DNA of 64,000 nt from Gammaproteobacteria bacterium (GCA_004297165.1 SCUJ01000011.1:254095-318094), one strand, 5' to 3'. Shown: positions 9,124 to 21,042, counted from the stretch's first letter. Notes: generated from the sequence alone by a model not told the origin. Numbers and translations are program-made.

Positions 9124-10127
9124 GCCGCCGGGTGTTCTGATTTGATTTCTCGCTGTTCCCGTAATCCGAGCTTGCGAAACAAGGCCTGATCTTTCAGATG
9201 GGAGGGATTTTCCGCCGTCAGCAACATGTCACCATAAAAAATGGAATTGGCGCCAGCATGAAAACACAGTGCGTGTAACTCATCCGATATTTCAGACCGA
9301 CCCGCGGACAAACGCACCCAGGAAGCGGGCATGAGTATGCGGGCAACCGCTATGATCCTGACGAGATCGAAGGGGTCAGAATCCGCTGCTGAATCCATGG
9401 GCGTACCCTGGACTCGAATCAACATATTTATCGGCACACTCTCAGGATGTCGAGGCAAGTTCACCAAAGTCTGAAGTAGTCCCGCGCGATCCATCAGCGT
9501 TTCACCCATTCCGATTATTCCTCCACAACACAGATTGATGCCGGCATCGCGAACGTAAGCCAATGTGTCGAGGCGATCCTGATAAGTGCGGGTTGTGATG
9601 ATCTGCGGATAAAATTCAGGCGATGTATCGAGGTTATGGTTGTAATAATCGAGGCCGGCGTTTTTTAAAGCCCCTGCTTGCTCCGCTGACAACATGCCCA
9701 AGGTGGCGCAGGTCTCCATCCCGATGGCCTTGACTGATCCAATGGCCGTCAATAGTTTCTTGAAATCCCTCGAATTCGGACTGCGCCAGGCTGCGCCCAT
9801 GCAAAAACGGCTTGCCCCGAGTTCTTTCGCCGCTTTGGCCGAACTGAGGATCTGCTCAAGCGGCATCATAGGTTTGGCTTTGACTTCAGTCTCGTTCGCG
9901 AGACTCTGGGAACAATAAGAACAATCTTCCGGGCAACCCCCTTCCTTGATATTCACCAGAGTGCTGAGTTGAATCTCGTTGGGATCGAAGTATTGCCGAT
10001 GAATGGTTTGTGCTTTGAACAACAAGTCATTGAAAGGGAGTGCAAACAACTCAAGTATCTCGGACTTTTCCCAGTTATTTCTTAACAATGACGCAAGGGA
10101 TGTATGTTTTGGCTTATTAATGAACAT
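9108..10127 (-). CDS. bioB: Biotin synthase
   Basis: BioB is a radical-SAM enzyme that inserts sulfur into dethiobiotin. The 339-residue product has the radical-SAM cluster motif [11 protein letters not shown] (about 64-74), the auxiliary-cluster region with CMGAAWRSP and [10 protein letters not shown], and SAGRSEIS. It leads the bioBFCD operon and is divergent from comF. The short shared spacer (10128-10189) must hold both promoters. On the minus strand it contains TTGACA (10179-10184), but no well-spaced -10 or convincing BirA operator. Confidence 0.97.
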   Translation of the reverse strand: MFINKPKHTSLASLLRNNWEKSEILELFALPFNDLLFKAQTIHRQYFDPNEIQLSTLVNIKEGGCPEDCSYCSQSLANETEVKAKPMMPLEQILSSAKAAKELGASRFCMGAAWRSPNSRDFKKLLTAIGSVKAIGMETCATLGMLSAEQAGALKNAGLDYYNHNLDTSPEFYPQIITTRTYQDRLDTLAYVRDAGINLCCGGIIGMGETLMDRAGLLQTLVNLPRHPESVPINMLIRVQGTPMDSAADSDPFDLVRIIAVARILMPASWVRLSAGRSEISDELHALCFHAGANSIFYGDMLLTAENPSHLKDQALFRKLGLREQREIKSEHPAACAHH

Positions 10128-10189
10128 TGTGTTTAACTACCAAAGTCGGTTTAGGGTGCCATGATAAAATTTTAACCGCTTGTCAACAA

Positions 10190-10912
10190 ATGGAATTTGG
10201 TTTGGTGAACAACTGGGGCTTTTACAGACAGTTCTCGGAGTATATCGCTCCCGGCATTTGTCTATTGTGCGAATCCCTAATCTCACACATTCAGGGGAGT
10301 CTGTTATGTCAAGACTGCAAGGAAGATGGTCCAAATCCACTCCCCATGTGTCAACGCTGCGGGTGTTTACTACCCGCGAGCGGGACTTTTTGTGTCTGTC
10401 TTGAAGGGTCACATAGTTTGGACCGGATCGTTGCCGTTCGGCACTATCATTACCCTGTTAACAGACTTGTCCAGGAAATGAAATATCACGGACGCTTAGG
10501 CCTCTGTCGTGAGTTTGGCCTGGCGATATCAAAACTCGTGCATTCAACGAATTCCACCCTGCCCAACTGTCTGATCCCTGTGCCGATGCATCGGTCACGG
10601 TTACGGGAAAGAGGTTATAATCAGGCACTGGAGATTGCGAATGTAGTATCTGAAAGGCTCGGTATGCCACTGGAGACCAATCTGATAACGAGATCCCGGC
10701 CCACCGTTCCGCAGATCGATCTAAATCCTGAGGCCCGGACTCGTAACGTTCGGGGTGCATTCGTAGTTCATAAACAAATTAATTACGACCATGTAGCTAT
10801 CATCGACGACGTATTTACAACAGGTGCAACCGCGTTTGAATTGGCTAAATTATTAAGGTCGTCCGGTGTTAGGAAAGTAGAATTATGGAGCTATGCCATA
10901 GCATCGAGGTGA
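10190..10912 (+). CDS. comF: ComF family phosphoribosyltransferase-like protein
   Basis: This 240-residue protein starts with two CxxC pairs (GICLLCES, LLCQDC, MCQRCGCLLP) typical of the ComF zinc-binding region. It ends in a type I phosphoribosyltransferase domain with RGYNQALEIA and the PRPP loop VAIIDDVFTTGAT. ComF proteins support natural DNA uptake, and this position next to bioB is conserved in other gammaproteobacteria. The ATG at 10190 is preferred; an upstream TTG at 10127 would overlap the bioB start codon. It converges with gyrB (27-bp gap). Confidence 0.9.
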   Translation: MEFGLVNNWGFYRQFSEYIAPGICLLCESLISHIQGSLLCQDCKEDGPNPLPMCQRCGCLLPASGTFCVCLEGSHSLDRIVAVRHYHYPVNRLVQEMKYHGRLGLCREFGLAISKLVHSTNSTLPNCLIPVPMHRSRLRERGYNQALEIANVVSERLGMPLETNLITRSRPTVPQIDLNPEARTRNVRGAFVVHKQINYDHVAIIDDVFTTGATAFELAKLLRSSGVRKVELWSYAIASR

Positions 10913-10939
10913 TGATATATCCTGGCATACATGGCTAGT

Positions 10940-13381
<2,442 letters not shown>

Positions 13382-13404
13382 TTAATATTTTCCAAAGCTT
13401 CCCA

Positions 13405-13420
13405 TGTTCCACATGGAACA
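13405..13420. other. parS-like 16-mer, copy 1
   Basis: TGTTCCACATGGAACA differs by one central base from TGTTCCACGTGGAACA, a parS form recognised by ParB in Pseudomonas. It is also the complement of codons for FHVEH in the recF remnant, so it may be a coding relic. It lies within about 2 kb of the candidate oriC. Confidence 0.45.
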
Positions 13421-13601
13421 CGGTTACGATGTTATTTTGCAACTCGCTGGTTTTTCGTTTGTTGTCATCGCAACACCTGCCTAAACTTAGCTATAAATCT
13501 TACCTAATAGTATCTTGTTGTTTTACCAAAATCCTTTTTGGAATAGCTCGTATCTTTACCTTTTCTCTCAGTTGGAAGCTCACTATATGATTTGTCATGA
13601 A

Positions 13602-13617
13602 TGTTCCACATGGAACT
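13602..13617. other. parS-like 16-mer, copy 2
   Basis: TGTTCCACATGGAACT repeats the first 15 bases of the site at 13405 in the same orientation, 197 bp away. It also encodes FHVEH on the minus strand, corresponding to the internal RecF motif. Confidence 0.4.
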
Positions 13618-14012
13618 TTACCAAATTCATCCCGTATCTTTTGTGCCTGAGTTCAGTTCTAATTTTCGTAGAGACCTGAAAAAACGGTATTTGTATTGCC
13701 TCGTCGGGGATCTTTACGACTGGGTTCTTGTAGATTTCATTAGTTTGTATTACTGGAGGTTGTATCTATCACTTTGACACTCGCCCAGTAAAATCTCAGC
13801 ATCCTGCTGTGTTTGCTGTTAACACTGTGCTTCCTATTGAGGTTACCACTTGAATTCTTGGGTTTCGGAATGATTTGCCTTGGTGATTAGATGTGCTGTT
13901 TCTATAAGAGACGTCTTTGCCATTAAACAAGATTATCCCTTTGCCTATATCTATTATTTCATCGAGGATGCATGTGGTTTTGATGTGAGCTGTCTCGATT
14001 CGGATAGATTAC

Positions 14013-15113
14013 TTAGAGTCGCATCGGCATGACTACCAATTTACAATCTGACTCGCCTTGAGCAAGTATCAAACAACTGCTATTAGGGTCAGATATAGTT
14101 AGCAAAACCTCTTCTGTCTTGAGGATGTTTAACGCATCCAAAAGATAGGAGACATTAAAACCTATTTCCATTTCTGATCCTTGATACTTGACTTCGATCT
14201 CTTCCTCTGCCTCTTCCTGCTCAGGGTTATGTGCGAGCGCCTTCATCTTGTCATGCTCAAGAATTATCCTTACTCCTCGGTATTTCTCGTTTGAAAGTAT
14301 GGAGGCCCTCGTCAGCGCTTGCCTCAGTGTTTCCTTATCCGCTGTTATTGGGGTCTCGTTTTGTTTTGGGATAACCCTTTTATAGTCTGGGAATTTTCCC
14401 TCTATTAATTTACTAGTAAATTTAAGGTCTCCTAGATCGATGCGTATATGGTTATTACTAACCTCTAATTTCGCTTCTTTTTGTTCATCGTCCAAGATTC
14501 TCATCAACTCAGTAACTGCTTTCCTGGGAATGATAATCTGCTTACTACCATGTACGTCATGAGCGTTTTCAGCCTGACAAAGGGCTAATCTATGGCCATC
14601 CGTGGCTACTGCTCGAAGGATGCCTTGTTCTATCTCTAATAACAGTCCGTTCAGGTAATAACGAACATCCTGTTGCGCCATTGCGAATGATGTACGATCA
14701 AAAAGTCCTTTTAAAACCTTGCAGGGTATCTTTATTTCTGCAGTTTTAACCATTCCTTCAACCAGTGGGAATTCCTTAGCGGGAAGGGTTGAAAGAATAA
14801 AACGTGATTTTCCTGACGTGACCAGAACCCTGTCACCTTTTGATTCAATCAGTATTCTTGAGTTTTCCGGAAGAGTCCTGCAGATATCCAGGAACTTCCT
14901 CGCCGGTAGCGTCAATTCACCTGTTATATCCACATCATTTTCAATGGTTACAACGAGCTCTACTTCCATATCTGTTGCCGTGATAATCAGGTTTTTCTTG
15001 TCCGCCACAAGCAAAAGATTAGAGAGAATTGGTAATGTCTGCCTCCTTTCGACAACACCATTGAGCATCTGTAACAACGGCAACAGATGTTCTCGAAGAA
15101 TGCTAAATTTCAT
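14013..15113 (-). CDS. dnaN: DNA polymerase III beta subunit (sliding clamp)
   Basis: DnaN is the ring-shaped clamp that holds polymerase on DNA. The 366-residue product starts MKFSILREHLLPLLQMLNGVVERRQTLPILSN and ends in the conserved CKLVVMPMRL clamp C-terminus. The three repeated clamp domains fit the usual length of about 367. It is downstream of dnaA on the same strand, separated by an AT-rich spacer with DnaA boxes. Confidence 0.98.
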   Translation of the reverse strand: MKFSILREHLLPLLQMLNGVVERRQTLPILSNLLLVADKKNLIITATDMEVELVVTIENDVDITGELTLPARKFLDICRTLPENSRILIESKGDRVLVTSGKSRFILSTLPAKEFPLVEGMVKTAEIKIPCKVLKGLFDRTSFAMAQQDVRYYLNGLLLEIEQGILRAVATDGHRLALCQAENAHDVHGSKQIIIPRKAVTELMRILDDEQKEAKLEVSNNHIRIDLGDLKFTSKLIEGKFPDYKRVIPKQNETPITADKETLRQALTRASILSNEKYRGVRIILEHDKMKALAHNPEQEEAEEEIEVKYQGSEMEIGFNVSYLLDALNILKTEEVLLTISDPNSSCLILAQGESDCKLVVMPMRL

Positions 15114-15324
15114 ATATTTACCTTACCTTGAATTAATTTAATTATTATTCCATGTCCTATGTGCATAACTATAATTTAATAATAAATTCATTTAGTTATA
15201 TTTGTTATGCCTCTGTCTGTGCTTGTATATTAAGTGTTTAGGAGATTGGGATAACTTTCACCTTGTCACTTATGCACGCGCTTTTCTTGTATTTATACAC
15301 AAGATTGGAAATCTATGTTGATAA
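15114..15324. other. oriC: Candidate replication origin (oriC) between dnaN and dnaA
   Basis: The 199-bp spacer plus the dnaA 3' end is strongly AT-rich (runs such as AATTAATTTAATTATTATT at 15131-15149 and ATAATTTAATAATAAATTCA at 15171-15190, suited to unwinding). It holds several 9-mers matching the DnaA box TTATNCACA: TGTGCATAA (15160-15168, complement TTATGCACA), TTATGCACG (15270-15278, one mismatch), TTATACACA (15293-15301) and TGTTGATAA (15316-15324, one mismatch in complement). This is the pattern of a DnaA-oriC. A further perfect box lies on the other side of dnaA. Confidence 0.6.
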
Positions 15325-16659
15325 CAGATTTGATAAATTTTTATAATCTTCTTCTATTCTCTGATCTGTATTACGCAACTCACTGATTTTTCTACAGGCA
15401 TGCAGGACGGTTGTATGATCCCGCCCGCCGAAAGCATCCCCAATCTCAGGAAGGCTGTGACTGGTGAGATCCTTGGCTAATGCCATTGCCACTTGGCGAG
15501 GTCTTGCGACAGATCGGCTCCGACGTTTGGACAAAAGGTCGGCGACGCGGATCTTGAAATATTCAGCCGCAGTCTTCTGTATGTTTTCAATGGAGATCTG
15601 TTTGTCCTGCAATATTAATAGGTCTTTCAATGCGGTCTTGGCAAACTCAAGTGAGATAATATTCCCTGTCAGGTTGGCGTTGGCTACAACACGATTCAAT
15701 GCCCCTTCTAACTCTCGGACGTTGGAACGGAAACGCTTTGCAATGAAGAAGGCGACCTCCTCGGGTAGTGGTGCCTTAAATTGTTCCGCCTTCTTATTGA
15801 TGATTGCCACCCTGGTTTCAAGTTCGGGGGGTTCAATAGCGATAGTTAAACCCCACCCAAAGCGAGATTTTAATCGTTCTTCCAATCCTTGAACCTCTTT
15901 AGGGTGATGATCGCAGGTGAGAACGATCTGATTTTGGCCTTCGAGCAGGGCGTTAAAGGTATGAAAAAATTCCTCTTGAGAACGTTCCTTCCGGGCGAAA
16001 AACTGTATGTCGTCTATAAGCAGGGCATCAAGTGATCGGTATCTTCGCTTGAAGTCGTTTATGGCATTCTGCTGTAACGCCCTGACCATATCCTGAACAA
16101 AACGTTCTGAATGAAGGTAAACGACATTTGCACTCGGGTTGTTTTTTAATATTCCGTTGCCAATGGCATGCATCAGATGAGTTTTACCAAGACCAACGCC
16201 GCCATAGATGAAAAGTGGATTATAAGCTCCACCAGGTTTCTCCGCGGTCTGTAAAGACGCCGCCTTGGCGAGTTGATTCGACTTACCCTCGACAAAATTA
16301 TCAAATAAAAAACTGTTATTTAAGTTGTTGGAATAACGTTTGGGAGGCTTAACTTCCTCCGAAGCCCCCACAAAAGATTCACTGCTGCGTTGTGTCTTGA
16401 GGATTATGGGGGGGTGACTGCCGATGTCGAGCTTGAGCGTCCAGTCTCTACCGTTTAACAGCGGGTCAAGTTGATCACGGATCAATCCCAGGTACTTCTC
16501 GTTTATCCAGTCCAGCACGAAACGGTTTGGTGCGAGCAATAGGATGGAATTATGATCTTCTACGACCTGGAGGGGTCTAATCCAGGTGTTGAACTGCTGG
16601 GGGGATAACTCACCTTCGAGTTTTTCCAGACACATTTTCCATAAGGAAAGACTCACCAA
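15313..16659 (-). CDS. dnaA: Chromosomal replication initiator protein DnaA
   Basis: DnaA binds DnaA boxes and melts oriC. The 448-residue product has the N-terminal DnaB-interaction domain ([24 protein letters not shown]), a short linker, the AAA+ domain with Walker A GGVGLGKT (153-160), Walker [10 protein letters not shown], and the C-terminal DNA-binding signature [20 protein letters not shown] perfect -10 hexamer (TATAAT, minus strand 16761-16766) and a perfect DnaA box (16728-16736) lie upstream, suggesting autoregulation. Confidence 0.98.
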   Translation of the reverse strand: MVSLSLWKMCLEKLEGELSPQQFNTWIRPLQVVEDHNSILLLAPNRFVLDWINEKYLGLIRDQLDPLLNGRDWTLKLDIGSHPPIILKTQRSSESFVGASEEVKPPKRYSNNLNNSFLFDNFVEGKSNQLAKAASLQTAEKPGGAYNPLFIYGGVGLGKTHLMHAIGNGILKNNPSANVVYLHSERFVQDMVRALQQNAINDFKRRYRSLDALLIDDIQFFARKERSQEEFFHTFNALLEGQNQIVLTCDHHPKEVQGLEERLKSRFGWGLTIAIEPPELETRVAIINKKAEQFKAPLPEEVAFFIAKRFRSNVRELEGALNRVVANANLTGNIISLEFAKTALKDLLILQDKQISIENIQKTAAEYFKIRVADLLSKRRSRSVARPRQVAMALAKDLTSHSLPEIGDAFGGRDHTTVLHACRKISELRNTDQRIEEDYKNLSNLLST

Positions 16660-16727
16660 AAATTATCCCCTGTTGAGTAAACGAACTGATCGGAAAGAGC
16701 CTTGAATTCTATACCTGTTCAGACGGG

Positions 16728-16736
16728 TTATCCACA
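16728..16736 (+). promoter_or_regulatory. DnaA box upstream of dnaA
   Basis: TTATCCACA is a perfect high-affinity DnaA box. It lies between the candidate dnaA -10 (16761-16766) and the dnaA start, so DnaA could repress its own transcription. It could also be part of a two-part origin. A weaker TTATCCCCT is at 16663-16671. Confidence 0.7.
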
Positions 16737-16760
16737 TGAGTGGAACTCCAGAAACGTCCG

Positions 16761-16766
16761 ATTATA
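16761..16766 (-). promoter_or_regulatory. Candidate -10 of the dnaA promoter
   Basis: TATAAT on the minus strand, about 100 bp upstream of dnaA. The possible -35 (TTGTCA) is only 14 bp away, so the -35 is uncertain. Confidence 0.4.
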
Positions 16767-16779
16767 GTCTCAGCTTAAA

Positions 16780-16809
16780 TTGACAAGACCAAGCGTATAA
16801 AAGTAGACT
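16780..16809 (+). promoter_or_regulatory. Candidate sigma-70 promoter for rpmH-rnpA
   Basis: A perfect -35 TTGACA (16780-16785) is followed after 18 bp by TAGACT (16804-16809), about 52 bp before rpmH. It overlaps the divergent dnaA promoter region. Confidence 0.5.
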
Positions 16810-16861
16810 ACGCGGCTCCTTTCGAGCCAACAACTAGTCGTTCAATCAACTATTAAAGAAA

Positions 16862-16996
16862 ATGAAGCGCACATATCAACCAAGTAAATTAATACGTAAA
16901 CGGCGTCATGGATTCCGTCTGCGTATGCGAACAAAATCAGGGCGACTGGTTCTCAAGGCGCGCCGTGCCAAGGGTAGAAAGAGGCTTTCCGCGTAA
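16862..16996 (+). CDS. rpmH: 50S ribosomal protein L34
   Basis: A 44-residue, highly basic protein begins [19 protein letters not shown] and ends AKGRKRLSA, the near-invariant L34 sequence (usual length 44-46). It heads the rpmH-rnpA-yidD-yidC-mnmE series and is divergent from dnaA, the classic gammaproteobacterial origin arrangement. Confidence 0.98.
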   Translation: MKRTYQPSKLIRKRRHGFRLRMRTKSGRLVLKARRAKGRKRLSA

Positions 16997-17006
16997 CGCT
17001 ATACCG

Positions 17007-17372
17007 GTGTCTGCCAGGCCCTACCGATTCCTGCGTTCGCATAGAATTACGAAGCCTGCCGAATATCGGGAAATCTTCAAATCATCGCGCAGATTTACGG
17101 AATCCAACTTGATCCTCCTTTCCAGGCGTAATCGTTCTGACACGGCACGATTAGGGCTGGCCCTATCCAATCGTTGGATTCAAGGTTCGGTATCAAGGAA
17201 CAGGATAAAACGTTTGATCAGGGAATATTTCCGGCGTGAAAAAAACAGGCTGAAGGGACTTGACATCGTCGTGCTGGCGCGAGGAGATCTGCATGGGCTG
17301 GACAACAAGCAACTGACGCGTTTACTGGATAGACTCTGGAGCAAATTGGAACAATGCAGAGAATCGCCATAA
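17007..17372 (+). CDS. rnpA: Ribonuclease P protein component
   Basis: RnpA is the protein subunit of RNase P, which matures tRNA 5' ends. The 121-residue product has FLRSHRITKPAEYREIF near the N-terminus and the RNA-binding signature SRNRIKRLIREYFR. The start is taken as GTG at 17007, 10 bp after rpmH. The frame is open further upstream but would overlap rpmH, which is unlikely. Its 3' end overlaps yidD by 19 bp. Confidence 0.93.
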   Translation: MSARPYRFLRSHRITKPAEYREIFKSSRRFTESNLILLSRRNRSDTARLGLALSNRWIQGSVSRNRIKRLIREYFRREKNRLKGLDIVVLARGDLHGLDNKQLTRLLDRLWSKLEQCRESP

Positions 17373-17563
17373 CGTGTTTATTATTTTACCGCCGCTGGAT
17401 CAGTCCCCTTTTTGGCAACTGTTGCAGGTTCTCGCCGAGCTGCTCGGCTTATGCGATGGAAGCGGTGAATAAGTATGGGACTGTGCGCGGCCTGATGCTG
17501 GGGCTTGCGAGGATTTGCCGTTGTCATCCCTATCATGCAGGCGGTTGTGACCCTGTCCCATGA
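17354..17563 (+). CDS. yidD: Membrane protein insertion efficiency factor YidD
   Basis: This 69-residue protein matches the YidD family: FYRRWISPLFGNCCRFSPSCSAYAMEA followed by CRCHPYHAGGCDPVP. YidD is a small membrane-associated helper of YidC-dependent insertion. It overlaps rnpA by 19 bp and lies 9 bp before yidC. Confidence 0.96.
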   Translation: MQRIAITCLLFYRRWISPLFGNCCRFSPSCSAYAMEAVNKYGTVRGLMLGLARICRCHPYHAGGCDPVP

Positions 17564-17572
17564 CGACATATC

Positions 17573-19273
17573 ATGGATAATACACGCTTTATATTAATTA
17601 CCTCCCTGGTTCTGATTCTGTTCCTTCTGTATCAGGAGTGGCAGAAGGACTACAGCCCCCTTCCGCAAGCGAACACCACTCAAACAACTGAGATCTCAGG
17701 TGGCGCTATTCCCACTGATAGACTCCAGGATATCCCACAAACTCCCGGGACAGAATCGAGCAGTCAGGAACCAATCAACCTTCAGCAACATATGGGGTTA
17801 GTTTCTGTTAAGACGGATACGCTCGATTTAAAAATAGATCTGCAAGGCGCCATCATCGTTCAGGCCGGCCTGAGAAAGTATCCGGTGTCACTCGAAGAAA
17901 AGGAGCGGCCACTGGTGCTTTTGGATCGCACCACAACTCTGATTCACCTTATTCAGGATGGTCTCTTGGGCTCCGCTATTACCCCGACCCATGAAAATCT
18001 TTACACGGCGCCCGCAGCGGACTTCTCTCTTGACGAAAACGAGGAGATCCTCGAAATCCCGTTTCGCTGGGCAGCCCCGGATAATTCTCTTGTAGTAACA
18101 AAGGTCTTTCGCTTCACGAAAAACAGCCATCTCGTGGAGATCAGTTACGAGATTGAGAATCAGGGAACCAGCCCCTGGACAGGCAAGTATTATGGACAGA
18201 TCAAACGAAATGATCCGGGTAAAACCAGCCGCCTGGGGATCTCCACCTACACAGGCGCGGTTTTTTCCAGCCCGGAAAATCGCTATGAAAAAATAGGTTT
18301 CGATGATCTGCTCGAAATGAAGGAGGAGCAACAGGAGCAGAACGCACAACAGTCGGCACAATGGGAGCAGACGACTGCAGGAGGCTGGGTGGCGATGCTT
18401 CAGCATTATTTCCTGACAGCATTAATCCCCGCCAATCCGGATGATGTAGTCAATTATTATGCGAAGGTCCTGAAGGACGGCAATTACGCGGCGGGGATGA
18501 TCTCCCCCGCGCTGACAATAGCCCCAGGACAAAAGGGTAAGTTCGAGAACAGGCTCTATATCGGACCGAAAGATCAGGAGGTATTGAACAATATCGCTGA
18601 AGGACTGAATCTCACCGTCGATTATGGCTGGCTCTGGGTCCTTGCCAAGCCGCTCTTCATCGGACTGCGCTTTCTACATGACCTTACCGGTAATTGGGGG
18701 TGGGCGATTATCCTGGTGACGGTCATCCTGAAGGTGGCGTTCTTCCCCTTGTCCGCCGCCGGCTACCGCTCCATGGCGAAGATGCGCAAGGTTCAGCCAC
18801 GAATCCTGGCGCTGAATGAACGCTACCCGAACAATAGCACCCAAAAACAACAAGCAATGATGCAGATCTACAAGGAAGAGAAACTCAATCCTATGGGAGG
18901 TTGCCTGCCCAACCTCGTTCAAATTCCGGTGTTTCTCGCGCTTTACTGGGTCTTGCTGGAGAGCGTCGAGATGCGGCAGGCGCCATTCATCTTCTGGTTA
19001 ACCGACCTATCCACCAAGGACCCGTATTACATCTTGCCCCTGATCATGGGCGTGACCATGTTTATCCAGCAAAAACTGAATCCGCCGCCGGTGGATCCGG
19101 TGCAAGCCAAGGTCATGAGTTTTCTCCCGGTGATTTTCACGGTCTTTTTCGCGGCCTTTCCCTCCGGACTGGTGCTTTACTGGGTGGCAAATAGCGTTTT
19201 ATCCATTGCCCAGCAGTGGCAGATCACCCGCGCGCTGGAACGCGCCGGCCTCGGTCATACAAAGAAGACTTAA
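17573..19273 (+). CDS. yidC: Membrane protein insertase YidC
   Basis: YidC inserts proteins into the inner membrane alone or with Sec. The 566-residue product has an N-terminal membrane anchor (FILITSLVLILFLLYQEW) and a large periplasmic domain (about 60-340). The conserved insertase core follows, with WGWAIILVTVILKVAFFPLSA, MGGCLPNLVQIPVFLALYWVL and a C-terminal SGLVLYWVANSVLSIAQQW. Length is typical of gammaproteobacteria. It is cotranscribed with yidD and mnmE. Confidence 0.98.
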   Translation: MDNTRFILITSLVLILFLLYQEWQKDYSPLPQANTTQTTEISGGAIPTDRLQDIPQTPGTESSSQEPINLQQHMGLVSVKTDTLDLKIDLQGAIIVQAGLRKYPVSLEEKERPLVLLDRTTTLIHLIQDGLLGSAITPTHENLYTAPAADFSLDENEEILEIPFRWAAPDNSLVVTKVFRFTKNSHLVEISYEIENQGTSPWTGKYYGQIKRNDPGKTSRLGISTYTGAVFSSPENRYEKIGFDDLLEMKEEQQEQNAQQSAQWEQTTAGGWVAMLQHYFLTALIPANPDDVVNYYAKVLKDGNYAAGMISPALTIAPGQKGKFENRLYIGPKDQEVLNNIAEGLNLTVDYGWLWVLAKPLFIGLRFLHDLTGNWGWAIILVTVILKVAFFPLSAAGYRSMAKMRKVQPRILALNERYPNNSTQKQQAMMQIYKEEKLNPMGGCLPNLVQIPVFLALYWVLLESVEMRQAPFIFWLTDLSTKDPYYILPLIMGVTMFIQQKLNPPPVDPVQAKVMSFLPVIFTVFFAAFPSGLVLYWVANSVLSIAQQWQITRALERAGLGHTKKT

Positions 19274-19282
19274 ATCCTACCC

Positions 19283-20626
19283 ATGAATGGCGAGAATGAC
19301 ACCATCGCCGCCATCGCCACCGCCCCCGGGTTGGGCGGCATCAGCATCGTCAGAATTTCAGGCCCACGGTGTCTTGCCATCGCCTCACAACTGACCGGGA
19401 AACAACCCGCACCAAGAATGGCGCAACGTGCGCAATTCAGGGATTCAGAAGGCGCCACTCTCGATGAAGGGTTGGTCTTGTACTTTAAGGCGCCCAACTC
19501 CTATACAGGGGAAGACGTGGTGGAACTGCACGGTCATGGCGGAATGATGGCGCCACACATGTTATTGCAGGCGGCAATTAATCTGGGCGCAAGATTGGCA
19601 CGGCCAGGAGAATTCACGGAGCGGGCCTTCCTCAAGGGCAAATTGGATCTCGCCCAGGCGGAAGCAGTAGCGGATCTGATTGAGAGTCGCACGGCGCGCG
19701 CCGCAAAGATGGCGCTCCGCTCACTCAAGGGATTATTTTCAGCGGAGGTAAACAGTCTCGCCGAGGCATTGCTGGCTATCCGTGTCCAGGTTGAAGGAAG
19801 TTTGGATTTTCCAGATGAAGACCCGAAGCTCGTTGTAAATGAATCAGTCCTGCTGACCCTGCGTGAAACCCAACGACGCCTCAAGATGCTTCTGGATCAG
19901 AGCCGCAAGGGCGAGGCATTGCGATCCGCGGTGCGTGTGGTCATTATCGGCCGGCCCAACGTCGGCAAATCCAGTCTCCTCAACCGGTTGTCCGGCGTCG
20001 ATCGGGCCATCGTGATGGATACTCCCGGCACCACTCGTGATGTCATCGAGCATTCCATGTCCCTGGAGGGCCTTCAGATAGAGGTCGTGGATACCGCCGG
20101 GATCCACGATACCCGAGACCCCGTTGAGAGCGAAGGCGTGAGGCGCGCCTTGCAAGAGATTCACAGCGCGGATATCGTGCTGCTGGTCAGCGATTCCGAG
20201 ACAGGTCTGATCGAGGATCGCGCGTATTTTTCCGCATGGCTCGACGACGACATGAATTTAATCCAGGTCAGAAACAAGATCGATCAGGGCGGCGGCCGCG
20301 CTGATAACGGAGAGGCCGTCTGTGTCCAAATCTCCGCGTTGACCGGCGCGGGGCTGCCGCTCCTTTCGGATGCCATCAGGGAGGCGGCAGGCATCACGGC
20401 TATCGAAGAGAATGCGTTTCTTGCAAGAAGCCGGCATATCGAGGCCCTGCAGGAAGCGGAAGGATATCTGGACGAAGCCTGCGGACGGCTGCAGAGTGAG
20501 GGCGCGACAGATCTGGCGGCGGAGGGACTTGCCTGCGCCCACCGGTCTCTCGGGCGGATCACGGGGGAGGTACACTCCGATGAGTTGTTGGGCGAGATCT
20601 TTTCCAGATTCTGCATCGGTAAATAG
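19283..20626 (+). CDS. mnmE: tRNA modification GTPase MnmE
   Basis: MnmE, with MnmG, installs the carboxymethylaminomethyl group on uridine 34 of certain tRNAs. The 447-residue product has the N-terminal folate-binding domain (IVRISGPRCLAIA, YTGEDVVELHGHGG), the GTPase domain with G1 GRPNVGKSS (about 222-230) and G3 DTAGIHDT, and ends FCIGK, which carries the invariant catalytic Cys. It follows yidC by 9 bp. Confidence 0.97.
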   Translation: MNGENDTIAAIATAPGLGGISIVRISGPRCLAIASQLTGKQPAPRMAQRAQFRDSEGATLDEGLVLYFKAPNSYTGEDVVELHGHGGMMAPHMLLQAAINLGARLARPGEFTERAFLKGKLDLAQAEAVADLIESRTARAAKMALRSLKGLFSAEVNSLAEALLAIRVQVEGSLDFPDEDPKLVVNESVLLTLRETQRRLKMLLDQSRKGEALRSAVRVVIIGRPNVGKSSLLNRLSGVDRAIVMDTPGTTRDVIEHSMSLEGLQIEVVDTAGIHDTRDPVESEGVRRALQEIHSADIVLLVSDSETGLIEDRAYFSAWLDDDMNLIQVRNKIDQGGGRADNGEAVCVQISALTGAGLPLLSDAIREAAGITAIEENAFLARSRHIEALQEAEGYLDEACGRLQSEGATDLAAEGLACAHRSLGRITGEVHSDELLGEIFSRFCIGK

Positions 20627-20628
20627 GC

Positions 20629-21024
20629 ATGGGCATTCAAGCGACGATCTCGGTGGGAGAATTTCTGGACAAGCTCTGCATCCTGCGGATCAAGTCCGAG
20701 CGGATCCAGGATCGCGTCAAGCTCGAGCATGTACGGAAGGAACTATCAGTCTTACAGGAAACCTGGGAGCGGTCGCCCTATGCGGGTCTGGATATGCGGT
20801 CGGATCTCGCGGAGCTCAAGCGCGTGAATGAACGCCTGTGGGAGATTGAAGACCAGATCCGTGAGCACGAAGGAAGGGGAGAATTCGGTCCGGGATTCAT
20901 AGAACTTGCGCGCGCAGTCTATCTCAATAACGACGAGCGCGCGGCCATCAAGCGGCGCATCAACGAACGGAGCGGCTCGCTGTTCGTTGAGGAAAAATCC
21001 TATCACGAGTATCGGCGGCGCTAA
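20629..21024 (+). CDS. DUF6165 family protein
   Basis: This 131-residue, mostly helical and charged protein begins GIQATISVGEFLDKLCILRIKSERI and contains RVNERLWEIEDQIREHE and YLNNDERAAIKRRIN, as in the DUF6165 family, whose function is unknown. It starts 2 bp after mnmE and precedes a family 9 glycosyltransferase. Homologues are often found beside such glycosyltransferase genes, which suggests a role with surface polysaccharides, but this is inference. Confidence 0.82.
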   Translation: MGIQATISVGEFLDKLCILRIKSERIQDRVKLEHVRKELSVLQETWERSPYAGLDMRSDLAELKRVNERLWEIEDQIREHEGRGEFGPGFIELARAVYLNNDERAAIKRRINERSGSLFVEEKSYHEYRRR

Positions 21025-21042
21025 CACGGCGGGACCTGCCTG

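Noticed and set aside
10128-10189. Possible BirA operator between bioB and comF
   Set aside because: Fragments such as GTTTA and TTAACC occur, but no pair fits the TTGTAAACC-N14/15-GGTTTACAA pattern at the right spacing.
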